Source of the DNA: CAWCGU01 sp963838095 | GTDB lineage: Bacteria; Actinomycetota; Thermoleophilia; Solirubrobacterales; 70-9 | DNA: 64,000 nt | Reading direction: 5' to 3' | NCBI GenBank assembly: GCA_963838095.1 | Contig: CAWIPO010000006.1 | Coordinates: 682,001 to 746,000 of the forward strand | Program-made: the position numbers and the translations under genes | The notes under the pieces: generated by a model | What the model saw: only the letters and a program-made list of their open reading frames with translations | Told to the model about the DNA's origin: nothing | Databases searched by the model: none | In this document: one piece after another, positions 62,393 through 64,000 of the stretch | How positions within the stretch are numbered: position 1 is the stretch's first letter | Layout: the number at the start of each line of letters is the position of its first letter

Positions 62393-62479
62393 GCCACTTG
62401 GACGTAACAAGCTGCTCTGCGCCGGAGGCAAGGCTTCCGCGCACGCCATGAGTCCAAGTGGCGAACGCAGTCTGCGTTC
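62393..62479 (+). promoter_or_regulatory. Structured 5' leader of pstS
   Basis: An outer perfect 11-bp stem (GCCACTTGGAC 62393-62403 with GTCCAAGTGGC 62452-62462) encloses a 10-bp hairpin (GCGC-c-GGAGGC-AAG-GCTTCC-GCGC, 62419-62442, one bulge). A third hairpin (GAACGCA-GTC-TGCGTTC, 62463-62479) follows directly. Then comes an unpaired stretch with the ribosome site. It looks like a cis-regulatory RNA; I do not recognise a known riboswitch family. Confidence 0.55.
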
Positions 62480-62503
62480 CTGCCAAATCAAGAAGGAGAA
62501 CTG

Positions 62504-63457
62504 GTGAAATCAGCAAAGCTTTGGGTCGCGCTCGCAAGCGCCGCCGTGCTCGCCATGGGCGTCGCAGCCTGTGGCGACGATGACGACAGCGGCGGCGACC
62601 TGTCGGGTTCAATCTCGCTCGACGGCTCGAGCACGGTGCAGCCGTTTGCGGAGGCCGCGGCGGAGCTCTTCAAGGAGGAGAACTCCGGCGTCGACATCAC
62701 CGTCGGCGCGGCCGGCACGAGCGGTGGGTTCGAGAAGTTCTGCGCCGGTGAGACGGACATCTCCGACGCCTCGCGGCCGATCGAGTCCGAAGAGGCCGAT
62801 ATCTGCAAGGAGGACAACGTCACCTACGCTGAGATCCAGGTCGCCAACGACGGGATCGCCATCGTCACCAACCCGGATCTGGCGATCAGCTGCCTGACGG
62901 TCGACCAGCTCGCCCAGCTGTGGACGGATGACAGCGTCACCAACTACTCGGAGCTCGGCGACGACGCCGACACCGGTGAGCCTCTGCCGGACGCCGAGGT
63001 CAGCCTGTACGGGCCCGGCACCGACTCGGGGACGTTCGACTACTTCACCGACCAAATCAACGGTGAGGAGGGCGTCAGCCGCAAGGAGTACCAGCCCTCC
63101 GAGGACGACAACGTGCTCGTCCAGGGCGTCACCGGCGACCCGAATGGGTTGGGCTACTTCGGGTTCTCCTACTACGAGCAGAACACCGACTCGCTGAACC
63201 TGGTCTCGGTCGACGACGGCGACGGGTGCATTGCGCCGAGCCCGGAGACGATCCAGGCCGGGGAGTACGCACCCCTGTCGCGGCCGCTGTTCATGTATCC
63301 GAGCGGCGACACGCTTGCGGATTCCCCAGGCAAGGAGTTCATGCAGTACGTCGTCGACAACTACGACAGCATCGCCGAGGCGGCGCTGATCGTCCCCATG
63401 GACGACGCCCAGGCCGCCGACGCGGCGTCGGCCCTGGAAGCCGGGGCAACCGGCTGA
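62504..63457 (+). CDS. pstS: Phosphate ABC transporter substrate-binding lipoprotein PstS
   Basis: 317 residues. Lipoprotein signal (LWVALASAAVLAMGVAAC), then SISLDGSSTVQPFAEAAAEL, GAAGTSGGFEKFCAGETDIS, YGPGTDSGTFDYFTDQI, the phosphate ligands of PstS. GTG start with a good ribosome site (AAGGAG). It binds phosphate at the cell surface for PstC/PstA. The upstream leader is structured and a PHO-box-like repeat precedes it. Confidence 0.95.
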   Translation: MKSAKLWVALASAAVLAMGVAACGDDDDSGGDLSGSISLDGSSTVQPFAEAAAELFKEENSGVDITVGAAGTSGGFEKFCAGETDISDASRPIESEEADICKEDNVTYAEIQVANDGIAIVTNPDLAISCLTVDQLAQLWTDDSVTNYSELGDDADTGEPLPDAEVSLYGPGTDSGTFDYFTDQINGEEGVSRKEYQPSEDDNVLVQGVTGDPNGLGYFGFSYYEQNTDSLNLVSVDDGDGCIAPSPETIQAGEYAPLSRPLFMYPSGDTLADSPGKEFMQYVVDNYDSIAEAALIVPMDDAQAADAASALEAGATG

Positions 63458-63471
63458 CGGGCTAGGTCGGA

Positions 63472-64000
63472 TTGGAAGCAGCTACGCACAGCGGCGGAAG
63501 CGCGGCGCCGAGGGTCCCTTCCCTCGGCGTCGGGCGCCGCCGGTGGGGCGAGGAGGTAATCCGGGGGCTGCTGTTCATCGCCGCGGCGATCTCGGTCCTG
63601 ACGACGATCGGGATCGTCGTCGCGCTGGTCAGCGAGTCGGTGTCGTTCTTCGACCACGTGGGGACGCGGTTCTTCACCGATACGGAATGGTCACCCCTTT
63701 TCAACGATCCCCAGTACGGGATTTGGCCGCTTCTCAACGGCACCTTCCTGATCACGGGGATCGCGATTCTGGTAGCGATCCCGCTCGGTCTGGGGACCGC
63801 GGTCTACCTGGCCGAGTACGCGTCTCCGCGTGTGCGCAAGTTCGTGAAGCCGATCATCGAGGTCCTGGTCGGCGTGCCGACGGTGGTGTTCGGCTACTTC
63901 GCGCTCACGTTCATCACCCCGACGCTTCTGAACGACATCCTGAACATGAACATCGTTGGCTACAACGCCCTCGCGGCCGGTCTGGTGATGGGGGTGATGA
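63472..64000 (+). CDS. pstC: Phosphate ABC transporter permease PstC (3' end missing)
   Basis: The frame is open at the right edge. TTG at 63472 gives EAATHSGGSAAPRVPSLGVG, membrane helices (VIRGLLFIAAAISVLTTIGI), and GIWPLLNGTFLITGIAILVA, PLGLGTAVYLAEYASPRVRK, VLVGVPTVVFGYFALTFITP, all PstC-type. It forms the phosphate channel with PstA, expected just beyond the window. Confidence 0.9.
   Translation, partial: MEAATHSGGSAAPRVPSLGVGRRRWGEEVIRGLLFIAAAISVLTTIGIVVALVSESVSFFDHVGTRFFTDTEWSPLFNDPQYGIWPLLNGTFLITGIAILVAIPLGLGTAVYLAEYASPRVRKFVKPIIEVLVGVPTVVFGYFALTFITPTLLNDILNMNIVGYNALAAGLVMGVM

Noticed and set aside
1..64000. Prophage, insertion sequence, tRNA or CRISPR array
   Set aside because: No transposase, integrase, capsid or cas motifs, no canonical tRNA apart from the tmRNA, and no regularly spaced repeats were found.

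Overview
This is a 64 kb chromosomal window from a high-GC bacterium. Dense genes, frequent GTG/TTG starts, stop/start overlaps (GTGA, ATGA) and the gene families present (Rsb-like partner-switching proteins, a PucR-type regulator, LigD-type ligase pieces, lysyl-oxidase-like and RTX-like secreted proteins) point to an actinobacterium. Class Thermoleophilia (Solirubrobacterales/Gaiellales-like) is my best guess; this is inference, because the window holds no rRNA.

Layout. 0-9 kb: a glycosyltransferase cut by the window edge, a GT39-type membrane glycosyltransferase, the tmRNA gene (tag ANSDHEFALAA), an EmrB/QacA exporter, a flavin amine oxidase, a P450, a membrane fatty-acid hydroxylase-like protein and a secreted lysyl-oxidase-like protein. 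9-19 kb: MOSC protein, saccharopine-dehydrogenase-like reductase, ROK kinase, two methyltransferases, a fatty-acid desaturase with a divergent PucR-type regulator, an RsbW-like kinase and STAS protein, a two-domain VOC protein, TetR and Rieske genes. 19-27 kb: a MerR/membrane-protein pair, a class III cyclase, a SpoIIE-type phosphatase, a LigD-like ligase, a second STAS gene and a CsbD stress gene behind a sigma-B/F-type promoter. 27.7-31.2 kb: molybdenum-cofactor genes mog-moaC-moaDE (fused)-moeA and divergent mobA. 31.3-40 kb: potassium-uptake (Kdp) region, with a split KdpD, KdpE and the unusual gene order kdpF-A-C-B. 40-47.5 kb: a molybdopterin oxidoreductase, an RTX-like protein and an operon moaA-regulator-modA-modB-modC-DUF6457-like. 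47.5-51 kb: a sigma-B/F-type sigma factor with its probable anti-sigma partner, a phosphoesterase, SpoIIM and enoyl-CoA hydratase. 51.5-57.2 kb: a glycan/lipid-carrier cluster (methyltransferase, GT2, FAD oxidoreductase, GT39, HD protein). 57-60 kb: a second hydratase, uppP and a (p)ppGpp-hydrolase-like HD protein. 60-64 kb: a phosphate regulon start (response regulator, solo winged-helix protein, two PstS-like proteins, PstC cut by the edge), with three PHO-box-like direct repeats and a strongly structured pstS leader.

How it works together. Two molybdenum clusters make the cofactor and import molybdate, and one likely client enzyme sits beside them. Partner-switching parts are scattered over four places, and two sigma-B/F-type promoters (before csbD and before the sigma gene) tie them into one general stress response. 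Kdp and Pst each carry 11-bp-spaced direct repeats suited to their OmpR-family regulators.

An important caveat: between about 19 and 36 kb many otherwise well-conserved genes are broken by single frameshifts (about 25 in all), whereas the rest of the window has about one. I read these as local sequence or assembly errors rather than decay.
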